A stretch of DNA of 64,000 bases from Kitasatospora sp. NBC_00240 (GCF_026342405.1 NZ_JAPEMU010000001.1:8556001-8620000), one strand, 5' to 3'; counted from the first letter of the stretch, positions 8,237 to 17,904 are shown. Notes: generated by a model from the letters alone, not told the origin. Translations and numbers: made by a program.

Positions 8237-9283
8237 TCACCTGCAGGGGGCGCCGGAGCTCCGCCAGGTGTTGGCGTCGAGCATGGTGGTGGTCGCGAGG
8301 GCCTCGACAGGGAACGGCCTGCCGTTCTTGAGCTTGTCGTACATCGTCCGGACGGCCAGGGCGCCAACGTCTCTGCCGTTGATGAAGAGGGCATCCCTCA
8401 TCCCGGCGGGCTTGCTGCCGCTCCAGTCCTTGCAGGCGAGGTAGCCGCCCAGGCCGACGCCTATGACGTTGTCGGAGCTCAGACCGGCATTCTGGAGGGC
8501 GGTCATGGCACCGCGGACGTTCTCGTCGTTGCACCCCCAGACCACCCAGTGTTTGACGCCGACGCCGTCCACCACGATTCGCGACGCGACCTTGAGCTGA
8601 GCGCCCCGCAGGGTGTTGTCCGTACCGACGTCGAAGGAACGGACCCTGTCGGCTACTTGCTCGAAGGCGCGGCTCGCTGCGTTGATGCGCTCCCGGCAGA
8701 CGTTCACGTCCTGCTGCCAGGCGTACACGATCCGGGTGTCGCCGGGTGTCCAGCCCGCCTTCCGGTACTCCTCGCCCGCGCGCGTACCGACCTGGGCGCC
8801 CATCTGCTCCCCGCTGAAACCCACCCTGGGTACCAGGTTCTGACGCGAGCAGACACTCGGGTCCGGAAGGTCGGTGCAGATCTGGTCGTCGGAGGCGAGA
8901 AGCGCCACCCCGGCCTTCCGGGCGGTCATGGCGAACTCAGGACCGATCGCCGGATCGGGTGCGACGACTATCACCCCCGCCGTCCTGTCGGCGATCGCGG
9001 AGTGCAGCGCACCGAGTGCCTTCGTGGCGTCACTGCCCACGTCCACCACGGTCAGACCGATCCCGAGTGCGGCGGCCTCGGCCTTGGCGCCGGCCGCCTC
9101 GTCGACGAAGTACTCCTGGTCGCCCTGCTTCTGCAGGTAGGTGATCGAGATCTGCGCGGAGGCGGGAGGCACCCGGCCACCGGAGTCGGCCGACCCCTGG
9201 CCGACGGAACACCCGGTGAGCAGCCCGGCCGCGAGGAGAAGGCGGGTGGGGGCGGCGAGGTGCCCGGCACGGTGGTGGAACAT
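8237..9283 (-). CDS. orphan AraF-like sugar-binding lipoprotein (paralogue of the 47.4-kb araF)
   Basis: 348 residues, exactly the length of the AraF-like protein at 47389-48435 and clearly its paralogue. Both have a lipobox (LLTGCS here), the shared start ISITYLQKQGDQEYFV, the AraF signature KHWVVWGCNDEN and the same set of extra cysteines. It is a periplasmic-binding-protein-type extracellular lipoprotein that would capture L-arabinose or a similar pentose. No permease or ATPase gene of this family adjoins it, so it may feed the AraGH complex encoded 36 kb away or act in sensing. The ATG at 9283 is chosen because AGGAG lies 8 bases upstream and a signal peptide follows at once; longer in-frame starts have no such support. 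Confidence 0.85.
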   Translation of the reverse strand: MFHHRAGHLAAPTRLLLAAGLLTGCSVGQGSADSGGRVPPASAQISITYLQKQGDQEYFVDEAAGAKAEAAALGIGLTVVDVGSDATKALGALHSAIADRTAGVIVVAPDPAIGPEFAMTARKAGVALLASDDQICTDLPDPSVCSRQNLVPRVGFSGEQMGAQVGTRAGEEYRKAGWTPGDTRIVYAWQQDVNVCRERINAASRAFEQVADRVRSFDVGTDNTLRGAQLKVASRIVVDGVGVKHWVVWGCNDENVRGAMTALQNAGLSSDNVIGVGLGGYLACKDWSGSKPAGMRDALFINGRDVGALAVRTMYDKLKNGRPFPVEALATTTMLDANTWRSSGAPCR

Positions 9284-9900
9284 CACAAGTACTCCTGTAC
9301 GAGTAGCCGACTGTGGAGGCGGCAGGCTGTGGGCTGCCGGTCCGGCGGCGCGATTCGTCGGGCCGCCGAGCGGCATGGCCGAGTGGCGAAGGATGAGGGG
9401 GCCGCCGCATCGTGGCGGCGTACGCCGGAGGGGGCGGCGGCATGGCACGCACGCAGGGGACGGGACGTGGGCGGCCGCCGATGGTTGAGGGAGCCGGCCC
9501 TTAGCGGCCTCGCGCCGGCCTGCCGGGCGTTGCCGGGCCGGGCCGCCGTGTCTGGATGCCGCGGCCGCGGTGGCCGATCCTCGACGGAGATCGTCGGTCT
9601 CCGCGAACAAACGGGTCACGTGCCCGGTCGCTCATCGCCCGACGGACGAGGTGGCCGGACAGCGGCAGGACTGCTGGCGTGGAGTACGCAACCCTGCGGT
9701 GGCGACCGGTCCTGGTCGTCTCCGCCCTGGCCGGAAGCGCCCCGGCCGCAAGCGCCCCGTGGCCAGGCCCGGCCCCGTCGGTCCGGGACGAGCTCAGGTC
9801 CACGCCTGCGCTGAACAGTGGTCAGCCGGTGGGGCCGGCAACGGCAGCGGGCCGGTCGGCGCGGGCCGCTCCCACCCGCACCGCCGCTGCGCCCGGCACA
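9284..9900. other. 617-bp intergenic region, no gene seen
   Basis: It separates the start of the AraF-like gene from the end of the GH38 gene, both on the minus strand. Open frames on both strands look like random GC-rich frames. It should hold the promoter of the AraF-like gene near 9290-9400 and the end of the GH38 transcript. No strong hairpin or palindrome was recognised. Confidence 0.45.
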
Positions 9901-12900
9901 TCATGACCGCGTGGCGGGGCCCGGGGTGAGGCGGAGCGTCAGGATCTGGAACGGCCGCAGCGACAGGCGGATCTGTGACCCCTCCACCGTGTGGCCGCTG
10001 TCGTGGACCAGGGGGCGCTCCAGCAGATCGGTGGCCACGACGCCCACCAGTGCGAAGCCCGGTGTCAGCGTTGCCCGGGCCCTTCCGCCGTGGGCTTCGT
10101 AGAGGCGGACGATGATGTCGTCGGAGCGGTCGTCGGCGAGTTTGACGGCCGACACCACGACGGCGGCGTGGTCGACGGACACCAGTGGCGCGACGGTGGC
10201 GGTGCCGGGCACGGGCCGTTCGGGGAGGTTGAGCCGGTAGCCCTCCACGATCGCCTCGGGGACCCCGACCCCGACCAGCAGCCCGTAGCGCAGTCGGTGC
10301 CGGCCCTGATCCGCGTCGGGATCGGGGAAGCGGGCCGCGCGTAGCAGCGAGAGCCGCACGGTGGTGGTGGTTCCGCCGTCCGGGCGGGTGTCACGGGTGA
10401 CCTCATGCCCGTAGGTGGAGTCGTTGACCAGCGCCGCCCCCCAGTCGCGCTCGCCGACGTGCAGGAAGCGGTGCGCGCAGACCTCGAACTTGGCCGCGTC
10501 CCAGCTGGTGTTGGTGTGGGTGGGCCGTTCCACGTGTCCGAAGGGGATCTCCGCGGTCGAGTGGGCGGCCCGTACGTCCAGCGGGAAGGCCGCCTTGAGC
10601 AGCTTCTCCCGTTCGTGCCAGTCGATCACCGTGTCGATGTCGAGCCGTCGGCTTCCCCGGTCCAGGCTCAGCGTCTGCTCGATCCGGGAGGACCCGAAGG
10701 TCCGCACGATGTGGATGGCGCTGTCGGTCGCACGGACCGACTCGGCTTCGGTGAGGTCCCGCACGGTGTTGCGGTAGAAGGCGTCGATGTCCCAGGCGTC
10801 CCACTGGTTGGGGAAGTCCTGGTGCAGTTGCAGCATGTTGCCGGGACGTCCCGGAGCGAGCGCCTCCCGGTCGGCGACCAGGTCGTAGGCCGAGGTGACC
10901 AGCCCGCGGCCGTCGACCACGATGCGCACCAGCCCGTTCTCCAGGACGAGGTCGTCGCCCGCACGGGTCGGGGTGGTCGCCGCCGGCCGGTGCGCCCGGG
11001 GCGCGGCGCCCATGGCCGGGACGCCGTCGCGGGCGTGCGGGGCGGCGTTGAAGACGACCGCCGGCCCGTCCGGGGCGGGGGGTCCGGCCAGGGCGCGCTG
11101 GGCGTCGCCGACGAGCTGCTCCAGTTCGCCGATCACCGCCAGGTAGGTCTCCTGCGCCTCGCGGTGCACCCAGGCGATGGAGGTGCCGGGCAGGATGTCG
11201 TGGAACTGGTGCAGCAGCACGGTCTTCCACAACCGGTCCAGCGCCTCGTAGGGGTACGGCACCCCGTGGTTCACGGCGGCGGTGGCCGCCCACAGCTCGG
11301 CCTCGCGGAGCAGGTGCTCGCTGCGCCGGTTGCCCTGCTTGGTCGCCAACTGACTGGTCAGCGTGCCGCGATGGAACTCCAGATACAGCTCACCGACCCA
11401 CACGGGCGCATCCGGGTAGTCGGCGACTGCTCCCGCGAAGAACTCTCCGGGCGACTCGACGACGACCTTCGCCGACCCCTCCAGGTCGGCCAGCCGGGCG
11501 GCGCGGGCCAGCATCTCCCGGGTGGGGCCGCCGCCGCCGTCACCGTACCCGAACGGGACCATCGAGCGGTTGGTGCGGGCCTTGTCCTGGAAGTTGCGCT
11601 CGCTGTGGGCGACCTCGGCGCCGGAGAGTTCGCTGTTGTAGGTGTCGACCGGCGGGAAGTGGCTGAAGATCCGGGTGCCGTCGATGCCCTCCCACCAGAA
11701 GGTGTGGTGCGGGAACTTGTTGGTGGTGTTCCAGGAGATCTTCTGGGTCAGGAACCAGCGCACCCCGGCGAGTTTCATCACCTGGGGGAGTGCGGCGTTG
11801 TAGCCGAAGGTGTCCGGCAGCCACATGTCCTCCGTCTCCACACCGAACTCCTCGAGGTAGAAGCGCTTGCCGTGGACGAACTGGCGCGCCAGCGACTCCC
11901 CGCCGGTGATGTTGGTGTCCGGCTCCACCCACAGGCTGCCGGTGGGCAGGAACTGCCCCGTCGCCACCTTCTCCCCGACCCGGGCGTAGACCTCCGGGCG
12001 GTGCTGCTTGAGCCAGGCCAGTTGCTGCGCCTGGGACATGGCGAACTTGAAGCCCGGGTGGTCGTCCATCAACCGGGTGACGTTGGAGACCGTCCGGGCG
12101 ACCTTGCGGACGCTCTCGCGCAGCGGCCAGAGCCACGCCGAGTCGATGTGGGCGTGGCCGATCGCGGAGATCCGGTGGGCCCTGGCGCTCGCGGGTGCGG
12201 CCAGGGCGGGGGCCAGCGCCGCGCGCGCGGCGGCGGCCGTGCCGCTGACGTCCTGCAGGTCCACCGCGTCGAGGGCGCGTTCGACGTCCTGCAGCAGCTG
12301 CCAGCGGCGGGTGGACCCGGACGGCAACTCGTGCATCAACTGGCCGAGCACGTCCAGATCCTGGACCAGCTCGAACACGGTGCGGTCGAACACCGCCAGG
12401 TCCGCCCGGTGCAGCCGGTACAGCGGCTCGGCGGGCGGTGCGTCGGCGTCGCGGAGCCAGGGGGCACGGTCGCCCAGCCTCGTGGGACGGAAGGAGAGGC
12501 CGTCCGGACCGGTGTGCATGACCACCGGGTTGGCGGCGGCCTCGACGAAGTACTCGAACCCGGCACCGCCGCGCGCCGGCGCGCCGACCGGCAGGTGGGT
12601 GTTGCGCGGGTTGAGGGCCTTCACGGCGGTGCCGTCCGGGCGGTAGGCCAGCCCCTCGGCGGAGAACCCGGGCTCCGTGGCGCCGAAGCCCAGGTCCACC
12701 ACCGCCTCCACGGTGAGCCCGTCCCATTCCTCGGGGACCGTGCCGCTGATCCGGAACCAGCAGGTGGTCCAGGCGGGCCCCCAGCGGTCGCCGGCCCCGG
12801 CCGGGCGGTACCGGGCGCGGAGCGCGACCGGGACCGGGACCGGCTCGCCGGGGACCTCCCAGATCCCGATGCTGAGCGGGACCGAACGCGCGTGCACCGC

Positions 12901-12966
12901 GGGCCGGATGCGCTGGTCCAGCACCCGGGCGAGCCTTGCCTCGGTCACGGCGGGATCGTTGTGCAC
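9901..12966 (-). CDS. GH38 alpha-mannosidase
   Basis: 1021 residues without signal peptide, so cytoplasmic; it would cleave imported alpha-manno-oligosaccharides. Domains in order: N-terminal ancillary region (1-260), GH38 catalytic domain with zinc-binding His271-x-His273/Asp275 (GHAHIDSAWLWP) and nucleophile Asp385 (MWLPDTFGYN), a helical middle domain (HQFHDILPGTSI, about 590), and the C-terminal beta-sandwich. Length and motifs are complete. The GTG start is preceded by AGGAGG. It is the last gene of a minus-strand operon with a CUT1 sugar ABC transporter, which implies that the transporter brings in its substrate. A G-rich direct-repeat spacer (12967-13065) separates it from the permease gene. 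Confidence 0.93.
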   Translation of the reverse strand: MHNDPAVTEARLARVLDQRIRPAVHARSVPLSIGIWEVPGEPVPVPVALRARYRPAGAGDRWGPAWTTCWFRISGTVPEEWDGLTVEAVVDLGFGATEPGFSAEGLAYRPDGTAVKALNPRNTHLPVGAPARGGAGFEYFVEAAANPVVMHTGPDGLSFRPTRLGDRAPWLRDADAPPAEPLYRLHRADLAVFDRTVFELVQDLDVLGQLMHELPSGSTRRWQLLQDVERALDAVDLQDVSGTAAAARAALAPALAAPASARAHRISAIGHAHIDSAWLWPLRESVRKVARTVSNVTRLMDDHPGFKFAMSQAQQLAWLKQHRPEVYARVGEKVATGQFLPTGSLWVEPDTNITGGESLARQFVHGKRFYLEEFGVETEDMWLPDTFGYNAALPQVMKLAGVRWFLTQKISWNTTNKFPHHTFWWEGIDGTRIFSHFPPVDTYNSELSGAEVAHSERNFQDKARTNRSMVPFGYGDGGGGPTREMLARAARLADLEGSAKVVVESPGEFFAGAVADYPDAPVWVGELYLEFHRGTLTSQLATKQGNRRSEHLLREAELWAATAAVNHGVPYPYEALDRLWKTVLLHQFHDILPGTSIAWVHREAQETYLAVIGELEQLVGDAQRALAGPPAPDGPAVVFNAAPHARDGVPAMGAAPRAHRPAATTPTRAGDDLVLENGLVRIVVDGRGLVTSAYDLVADREALAPGRPGNMLQLHQDFPNQWDAWDIDAFYRNTVRDLTEAESVRATDSAIHIVRTFGSSRIEQTLSLDRGSRRLDIDTVIDWHEREKLLKAAFPLDVRAAHSTAEIPFGHVERPTHTNTSWDAAKFEVCAHRFLHVGERDWGAALVNDSTYGHEVTRDTRPDGGTTTTVRLSLLRAARFPDPDADQGRHRLRYGLLVGVGVPEAIVEGYRLNLPERPVPGTATVAPLVSVDHAAVVVSAVKLADDRSDDIIVRLYEAHGGRARATLTPGFALVGVVATDLLERPLVHDSGHTVEGSQIRLSLRPFQILTLRLTPGPATRS

Positions 12967-13065
12967 GGATGGCCTCCTGGGAGGGACGGGTGGAGCGGGG
13001 GTGCGGGGGTGCGGGGGAGCGGGTGGTGCGGGGGTGCGGGGACGTACGGCGGGCCGGGGAGAGGT

Positions 13066-13980
13066 TCAGCCCTTGACGGCGCCGCCGAGGGCGAAGCCGC
13101 CGCCGAGCCGGCGGGCGAGCAGCAGGTAGAGCATCAGCACCGGGACGGAGTAGATGATCGAGAAGGCCGAGAGCTGCCCGTACTGGGTCTGGTTGTGGGC
13201 ACTGAGAAAGGTGAACACGCTGACGGAGGCGGGCAGCTTCTCCGGCGACAGCAGCAGGACGAAGGGCACGAAGAAGTTGCCCCACATCCCGATGAAGGTG
13301 AACACCGTCACCACGACGACGCCGGGCCGCATCAACGGCAGGACGATCCGCCACAGCACCTGCATGCTGGTGGCCCCGTCGATCCTCGCGGCCTCCTCCA
13401 GCACGATCGGCACACCGTCCATGAAGCTCTTCATCAGCCAGATCCCGAACGGCAGCGCCGCGGCGCCCAGGAAGAGCGTGGTCGCGAGCATCGAGTCGAT
13501 CAGGTCGACCTGTACGAACATGCTGTAGACCGGGATCATCACCGCTGTGATCGGCAGCCCGGTGCTGAACAGGACGGTGTAGAGGAAGGGCCGTCGCAGT
13601 CGGGACCGCATCCGGGAGAGCGGATAGGCGGCAAGCACCGAGCACAGCACGCACACCAGAGTGCCCCCGCCGCACAGCAGCAGCCCGTTCAGCATGGGCC
13701 GGTAGGTGGTCTCGGCGTCGAGGACGGCACGGAAGTTGGCCGTGGTCGGGGACGGCGCCGTCAGCTCGAACCCGGAGCGCGAGCTGACGGAGGCCAGCAC
13801 CATCCACAGCAGCGGGACCAGGTAGAGCAGCGAGAAGACCAGCAGCACGACGTCGACGGACGCGCGGCCGGCGCTGCCGCGGCCCCGGCCGCGGTGCCCG
13901 CGCGGCCGGGGCGCGACCGGCGGGGTCCGGAGCCGGGGCCGGGGCCCGTCCGTGCGCGGGGGGCTGTCGGAGACGGCCAT
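13066..13980 (-). CDS. carbohydrate ABC transporter permease (MalG/CUT1 type)
   Basis: 304 residues. After a charged, Pro/Arg-rich cytoplasmic leader there are about six membrane segments, and the EAA loop of MalG-type permeases is visible (EEAARIDGATSMQVLWRI followed by LPLMRPG). Together with the MalF-type permease encoded immediately upstream it would form the channel of a sugar importer. No ATPase gene is present in this operon; in Streptomyces CUT1 systems commonly share the MsiK ATPase encoded elsewhere. The ATG start abuts the stop codon of the preceding permease gene. Confidence 0.9.
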   Translation of the reverse strand: MAVSDSPPRTDGPRPRLRTPPVAPRPRGHRGRGRGSAGRASVDVVLLVFSLLYLVPLLWMVLASVSSRSGFELTAPSPTTANFRAVLDAETTYRPMLNGLLLCGGGTLVCVLCSVLAAYPLSRMRSRLRRPFLYTVLFSTGLPITAVMIPVYSMFVQVDLIDSMLATTLFLGAAALPFGIWLMKSFMDGVPIVLEEAARIDGATSMQVLWRIVLPLMRPGVVVVTVFTFIGMWGNFFVPFVLLLSPEKLPASVSVFTFLSAHNQTQYGQLSAFSIIYSVPVLMLYLLLARRLGGGFALGGAVKG

Positions 13981-14874
13981 TCAGTCCTCCTCCACCTTCA
14001 GCATGCGGATGTAGACGGCGGAGAACACGCCGCCCACGGCGAGCAGCACCAGTGCCACGGCCGTTCCGTAGCCGATCAGGCTGTTCTGGAAGGCCTGCTG
14101 GTACATGAAGACCGGCAGCGTCTGCGAGCTGTTGCCGGGACCGCCCCGGGTCATGGTGTAGATCAGGCCGAACACGGACAGCGTCTGCAGGGTGACCAGC
14201 ATCAGATTGGTCAGCACCGCACGCCGGATGACCGGCAGGGTCACCCGCCACAGCCGCTGCCAGGGCCCCGCCCCGTCCATCTCCGCCGCCTCGACCAACT
14301 CCTTCGGCACCTCGCTCAGGGCCGCGGAGAACACCAGCATCGAGAACGCCGTGCCCCGCCAGACGTTGGCGATGCAGACCGCCAGGATCGGCAGGGTGTA
14401 CAGCCAGTTCTGCTGCGGCAGGTGCAGCAGCCGGAGGATCGCGTTGAGTGATCCCTGCTGGTAGAAGAAGGCGTACATGAGGTAGCCGGCCACCACTTCG
14501 GGCAGGACCCAGGCCGCGACGACGACGGCGCCGGTGATCGACCGGACCGGCTTGGACGCCTTCTCCATCAGCGCGGCCAGGGCCAGCCCCAGGCTGTTCT
14601 GGCCGATCACGGCCGAACCGACGACGAACACCAGGGTCAGTTCGACCGCGTTGAGGAAGTCCGGATCGTCGAACGCGCGGGTGAAGTTCCGCAGGCCGAC
14701 GAAGTTCGTACCGGAGGCCCCGGTGAGCTGCAGGTCGGTGAAGGCGTAGTAGACGCAGTACCCGATCGGACCGGCCAGGAACACCAGCAGCAGCACCAGC
14801 GAGGGCAGCAGCGGCAGGCCCCGCAGCAGGCCCCGCAGCGGGGCGCGCGAGGGCGCGGCAGGGACGCTGCTCAC
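13981..14874 (-). CDS. carbohydrate ABC transporter permease (MalF/CUT1 type)
   Basis: 297 residues with six predicted membrane segments and the MalF-type EAA loop (VEAAEMDGAGPWQRLWRV). The GTG at 14874 is chosen because it overlaps the stop of the binding-protein gene (GTGA) and gives the expected short N-terminal arm before the first membrane helix; longer readings run back through the binding-protein gene in another frame. It is translationally coupled within the SBP-permease-permease-GH38 operon. Confidence 0.9.
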   Translation of the reverse strand: MSSVPAAPSRAPLRGLLRGLPLLPSLVLLLVFLAGPIGYCVYYAFTDLQLTGASGTNFVGLRNFTRAFDDPDFLNAVELTLVFVVGSAVIGQNSLGLALAALMEKASKPVRSITGAVVVAAWVLPEVVAGYLMYAFFYQQGSLNAILRLLHLPQQNWLYTLPILAVCIANVWRGTAFSMLVFSAALSEVPKELVEAAEMDGAGPWQRLWRVTLPVIRRAVLTNLMLVTLQTLSVFGLIYTMTRGGPGNSSQTLPVFMYQQAFQNSLIGYGTAVALVLLAVGGVFSAVYIRMLKVEED

Positions 14875-16268
14875 GGGGTGCTGTGCACGGTCTTGTCCGC
14901 GCCGACGGCCGACGAGACCCCGTCGTCGTAGGCGCCGGCGGCCTGGGCGACGGAACTCTGACCGGTGGTCACCGCCTCCATGGCCTTCTGGATGGCGCTG
15001 GACACCTGGGTGTAGGCGGGGAGGCCCGGACGGTAGTAGGTGGAGGCGACCAGCGCGCTGAAGAACTCGTTGGTCGGCAGCGCCTTGAGGTAGGAGGGGT
15101 CGGCGGCCACGTCCTTGCGGACGGCGATGGTGGCGTTCACGCTGTTCCACGCGGCGGAGGCGGACTCGGTCTCCAGCGACTGGAGGAACTTCCAGGCCAG
15201 ATCCGGATTCTTGGCCTTGGCCGGGATCGACCAGGCCCAGCCACCGGACATGCTGACCTTGCCGGGGGCCTGGCCGTTCTGCGTCGGCATCGCCGCCATG
15301 CCCATGGTCGACTCCCACTCCGGCCACGGCTGGGGGCCGGTCCTGATCCAGTTGTTGGGCATCCAGGAGCCGTCGATGTCCATGGCGAGCTTGCCCTGCG
15401 GGATGAGCTGGGTGGCCACCGCGGAGGCGAAGTCGGTGCCCAGTGCCTGCTGCGCGGAGGGGGCGAGGCCCTGGCTGTAGACGGTGTGCACGAAGTCGAG
15501 CGCGTCCTTGAAGCTCTGGCTGCCGACGACCCACTTCTGCTGCCCGGCGTCGTACAGCGCGCTGTTGGCGGCGGGTGTTCCGTACAGGAGCATCTCGAAG
15601 CCCTGCATGGAAGACTGCTCACCGCCGGCGATGCCGGTGTAGAGGTTGAGCGGGGTCACCCCGGGGGCCTTGGCCTTGATCGTCCTGGCCGCGGCGAGCA
15701 CGTCGTCCCAGGTCTTCGGCTGCCAGGGCACGGGCAGGCCGGCCCGGGTGAAGATCTCCTTGTTGTACCAGATGCCACGGGTGTCGGTGTTGTCGGGAAC
15801 CCCGTAGGTCTTGCCGTCGGCGGCGTACTTCATCGCGGCCTTGGCCGGATCGGCGTACTGGCTCCAGTCGGGCCATGAGCCGAGGTAGCCGTCCAGCGGT
15901 CTGAGGTAACCGGCAGCCACGTCCGAGTTGATGATCGCGGTGTCCTCGTAGACCAGGTCGGGCGCGGTCGCGGGGGAGCGCATCATCAACTGGATCTTGG
16001 TGTAGTAGTCGTTCTCGGCGGCCGTGACCGGGATGAGCTTGACCGTGGTGCCCGGATTCGCCTTCTCGAACGCGGTGACCATGGGGTCCAGGTAGTTGGC
16101 CTGCACCTTGTTGCTGTTGTTCAGCTGCTGCTGGTAGACGACCTTGATCGTCTTCTCGGAGCCGCCCTGGCCGGAGTCCGAGCCGGACTTCGACCCGGAG
16201 CCGCAGCCCGACGCGGTGGACACCAGGGCGACTGCGACGCCGATGGCACCGAGAAGTGCTTTCCGCAC
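14871..16268 (-). CDS. sugar ABC transporter substrate-binding lipoprotein (CUT1)
   Basis: 465 residues. A lipoprotein signal peptide with Cys22 in STASGCGSGS is followed by a Ser/Gly linker and a MalE-like bacterial extracellular solute-binding domain type 1 (IKVVYQQQLNNSNKV, AFEKANPGTTVKLIPV, GIWYNKEIFTRAGLP, GKLAMDIDGSWMPNNW). It would bind an oligosaccharide; linkage to GH38 suggests an alpha-mannoside. The GTG start has GGAGG upstream. It is the first gene of the operon, divergent from the ROK regulator gene, with a palindrome near its promoter at 16315. Confidence 0.9.
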   Translation of the reverse strand: MRKALLGAIGVAVALVSTASGCGSGSKSGSDSGQGGSEKTIKVVYQQQLNNSNKVQANYLDPMVTAFEKANPGTTVKLIPVTAAENDYYTKIQLMMRSPATAPDLVYEDTAIINSDVAAGYLRPLDGYLGSWPDWSQYADPAKAAMKYAADGKTYGVPDNTDTRGIWYNKEIFTRAGLPVPWQPKTWDDVLAAARTIKAKAPGVTPLNLYTGIAGGEQSSMQGFEMLLYGTPAANSALYDAGQQKWVVGSQSFKDALDFVHTVYSQGLAPSAQQALGTDFASAVATQLIPQGKLAMDIDGSWMPNNWIRTGPQPWPEWESTMGMAAMPTQNGQAPGKVSMSGGWAWSIPAKAKNPDLAWKFLQSLETESASAAWNSVNATIAVRKDVAADPSYLKALPTNEFFSALVASTYYRPGLPAYTQVSSAIQKAMEAVTTGQSSVAQAAGAYDDGVSSAVGADKTVHSTP

Positions 16269-16314
16269 GCTGAACCTCCAGGGGTGGGGACGCTACTGTC
16301 GGGGCCGAAACTAA

Positions 16315-16325
16315 ATCCAATGGAT
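16315..16325. promoter_or_regulatory. candidate ROK repressor operator
   Basis: ATCCAATGGAT is a perfect 5-1-5 inverted repeat in the 145-bp gap between the divergent ABC/GH38 operon and the ROK gene, within an AT-richer patch (CTAAATCCAATGGATGGACT). Position and symmetry fit an operator for the adjacent repressor; no binding data are implied. Confidence 0.5.
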
Positions 16326-16413
16326 GGACTAAGTCAACGCTCCGGGCCTGTAGACTTCCGCTGCGACCGGTGCGCATCAGGCCTGTGCGCAGGGGCAGAG
16401 GAAAAGAGCAGCG

Positions 16414-17649
16414 GTGACGCAGGGCGGAACGAATCTTCCCCGGGTCGGGGGCTACAACCAGGCTGTCGTCCTGGACGCGATCCGCACCGCGGGCCCGGTG
16501 AGCCGGGTCGAACTCGCCCCGCTCACCGGGCTGACCAGCCAGACCGTCTCGAACGTGGTCAGGCGGTTGCTGGACGCCGGACTGGTCGCCGAGTCCGGGC
16601 AGGCCCCCTCCGGCGGCGGCAAGCCGCGGACCCTGCTGTCGCCGCGCGCGGACGGCGCCTACGCACTGGGTGTGCAGCTGGACCCGGACGTCGCCGTGGT
16701 CGTGCTGGTGAACCTCGTCGGTGAGGTGGTCGCGAGCAGGAGGCTGCGCCTGACCAGCCCCAGCGACCCGGCGGACGTGGTGGCGCGGGTGGCGGGCGCG
16801 GCGCGACGGCTCGCCGGCGGATCCGGGGTCGACCCCGCCCGGCTGCTCGGCACCGGCATCGCCACCCCCGGCCCGATCGACGGCCCGGCCGGCGCCGTCG
16901 TCTCCCCGCCGAACTTCTCCGGCTGGGGCCGGGTACCGCTGCTGCAGATGTTCGGCGTGGCCACCGGCATGCCGGTGGCCATGGACAACGACGCCACGGC
17001 GGCCGCCATCGGCGAACGCTGGATCGGCGGCAGGGCCCGCACCGGCAGCTTCCTCTTCATCTACCTGGGCACCGGTGTCGGCGCCGGCATCGTCCTCGAC
17101 AACACCGTCCTGCACGGGGATTCCGGCAACGCGGGCGAGTTCGGCCACATGGCCGTCGAGCCCGGTCCGCTGGTCTGCCACTGCGGTGGCACCAACTGCC
17201 TGGGGCCCTACGTCACGCCGGCCGCCGTCATCGCCGACCTCCTGGAGCGGCACGGCCGGGCCGCCGCGACACGCATCGGCGTGACCGGTGCCCCCGAGGC
17301 GCTGCACGAGGACTGGAAGGCGCTGCGCCAGGCCGTCCGCCGGGACGATCCTGCCGCCGGCGACGCGATCCGCAAGGCCGCGCGACTGGTGGGCCAGGCC
17401 GTCCGGGGCGCGGTCTCGCTGCTGGACGTGAGCCGCGTGGTGCTGGGCGGCGGGGCCCTGCGCGGCATCGAGTCCATCATGTGCGAAGAGGTCGACACGG
17501 CGGTCAACAGGATGGCGAACGCCACCCGTACCGTCGCCGTCGAGAAGAGCGTGATCGGCGACGCCGTGGGCGCGGTCGGCGCCGCGTCGCTCATCCTGCA
17601 CGGCAACTACGCCCCCGGCTGGGGCATGCTCACCGAACAGTCCCCCTGA
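16414..17649 (+). CDS. ROK-family transcriptional regulator (NagC/XylR type)
   Basis: 411 residues. An N-terminal winged helix-turn-helix (about 12-65, SRVELAPLTGLTSQTVSNVV) is fused to a ROK sugar-kinase-like domain with DNDATAAAIGE and the zinc-binding CHCGGTNC motif. The residues after the last Cys (LGPY) differ from the usual CxE, and catalytic kinase function is not expected. It is divergent from the ABC/GH38 operon, so it probably represses that operon until a mannose-type sugar binds. The GTG start follows a purine-rich AGAGGAAAAGAG stretch. Confidence 0.9.
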   Translation: MTQGGTNLPRVGGYNQAVVLDAIRTAGPVSRVELAPLTGLTSQTVSNVVRRLLDAGLVAESGQAPSGGGKPRTLLSPRADGAYALGVQLDPDVAVVVLVNLVGEVVASRRLRLTSPSDPADVVARVAGAARRLAGGSGVDPARLLGTGIATPGPIDGPAGAVVSPPNFSGWGRVPLLQMFGVATGMPVAMDNDATAAAIGERWIGGRARTGSFLFIYLGTGVGAGIVLDNTVLHGDSGNAGEFGHMAVEPGPLVCHCGGTNCLGPYVTPAAVIADLLERHGRAAATRIGVTGAPEALHEDWKALRQAVRRDDPAAGDAIRKAARLVGQAVRGAVSLLDVSRVVLGGGALRGIESIMCEEVDTAVNRMANATRTVAVEKSVIGDAVGAVGAASLILHGNYAPGWGMLTEQSP

Positions 17650-17888
17650 GTCCTGGCCCGGGCCCGGAGTCCCGGGCCGCCGGTCACCGGACGGGGCGCG
17701 ACCCCCGGGGCCACACTGCACGCTCCCGTGCCGTGGCACCGGGCACGCCGGATCACCTGAGGCGGTTCGGCATGCGCCCTGCTGTCCGGGAGGCCTTCGA
17801 CGCGGCGTCCTCGCCGTGGTGCTCATCGTCCCCGGCCGGTGAGGACGACATCCGCGCTGCCGGGGACAGGTGATCGCCACTTCATCGC

Positions 17889-17904
17889 GTTCTCCTATGT
17901 GAAC
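17889..17904. promoter_or_regulatory. palindromic operator site 1 upstream of GH3
   Basis: GTTCTCCTATGTGAAC matches 14 of 16 positions of the ideal palindrome GTTCACATATGTGAAC. It lies about 330 bp before the GH3 start, in the 570-bp gap 17650-18219 that otherwise shows no gene. Confidence 0.55.

Noticed and set aside
9570-9929. Small open frames in the 9284-9900 gap
   Set aside because: Overlapping frames on both strands have similar random composition, no ribosome binding site and no recognisable motif.
10405-14451. Very long open frame on the plus strand opposite GH38 and the permease gene
   Set aside because: It is the complement of well-supported minus-strand genes and its translation is low-complexity Gly/Arg/Asp-rich; a typical GC-rich shadow.
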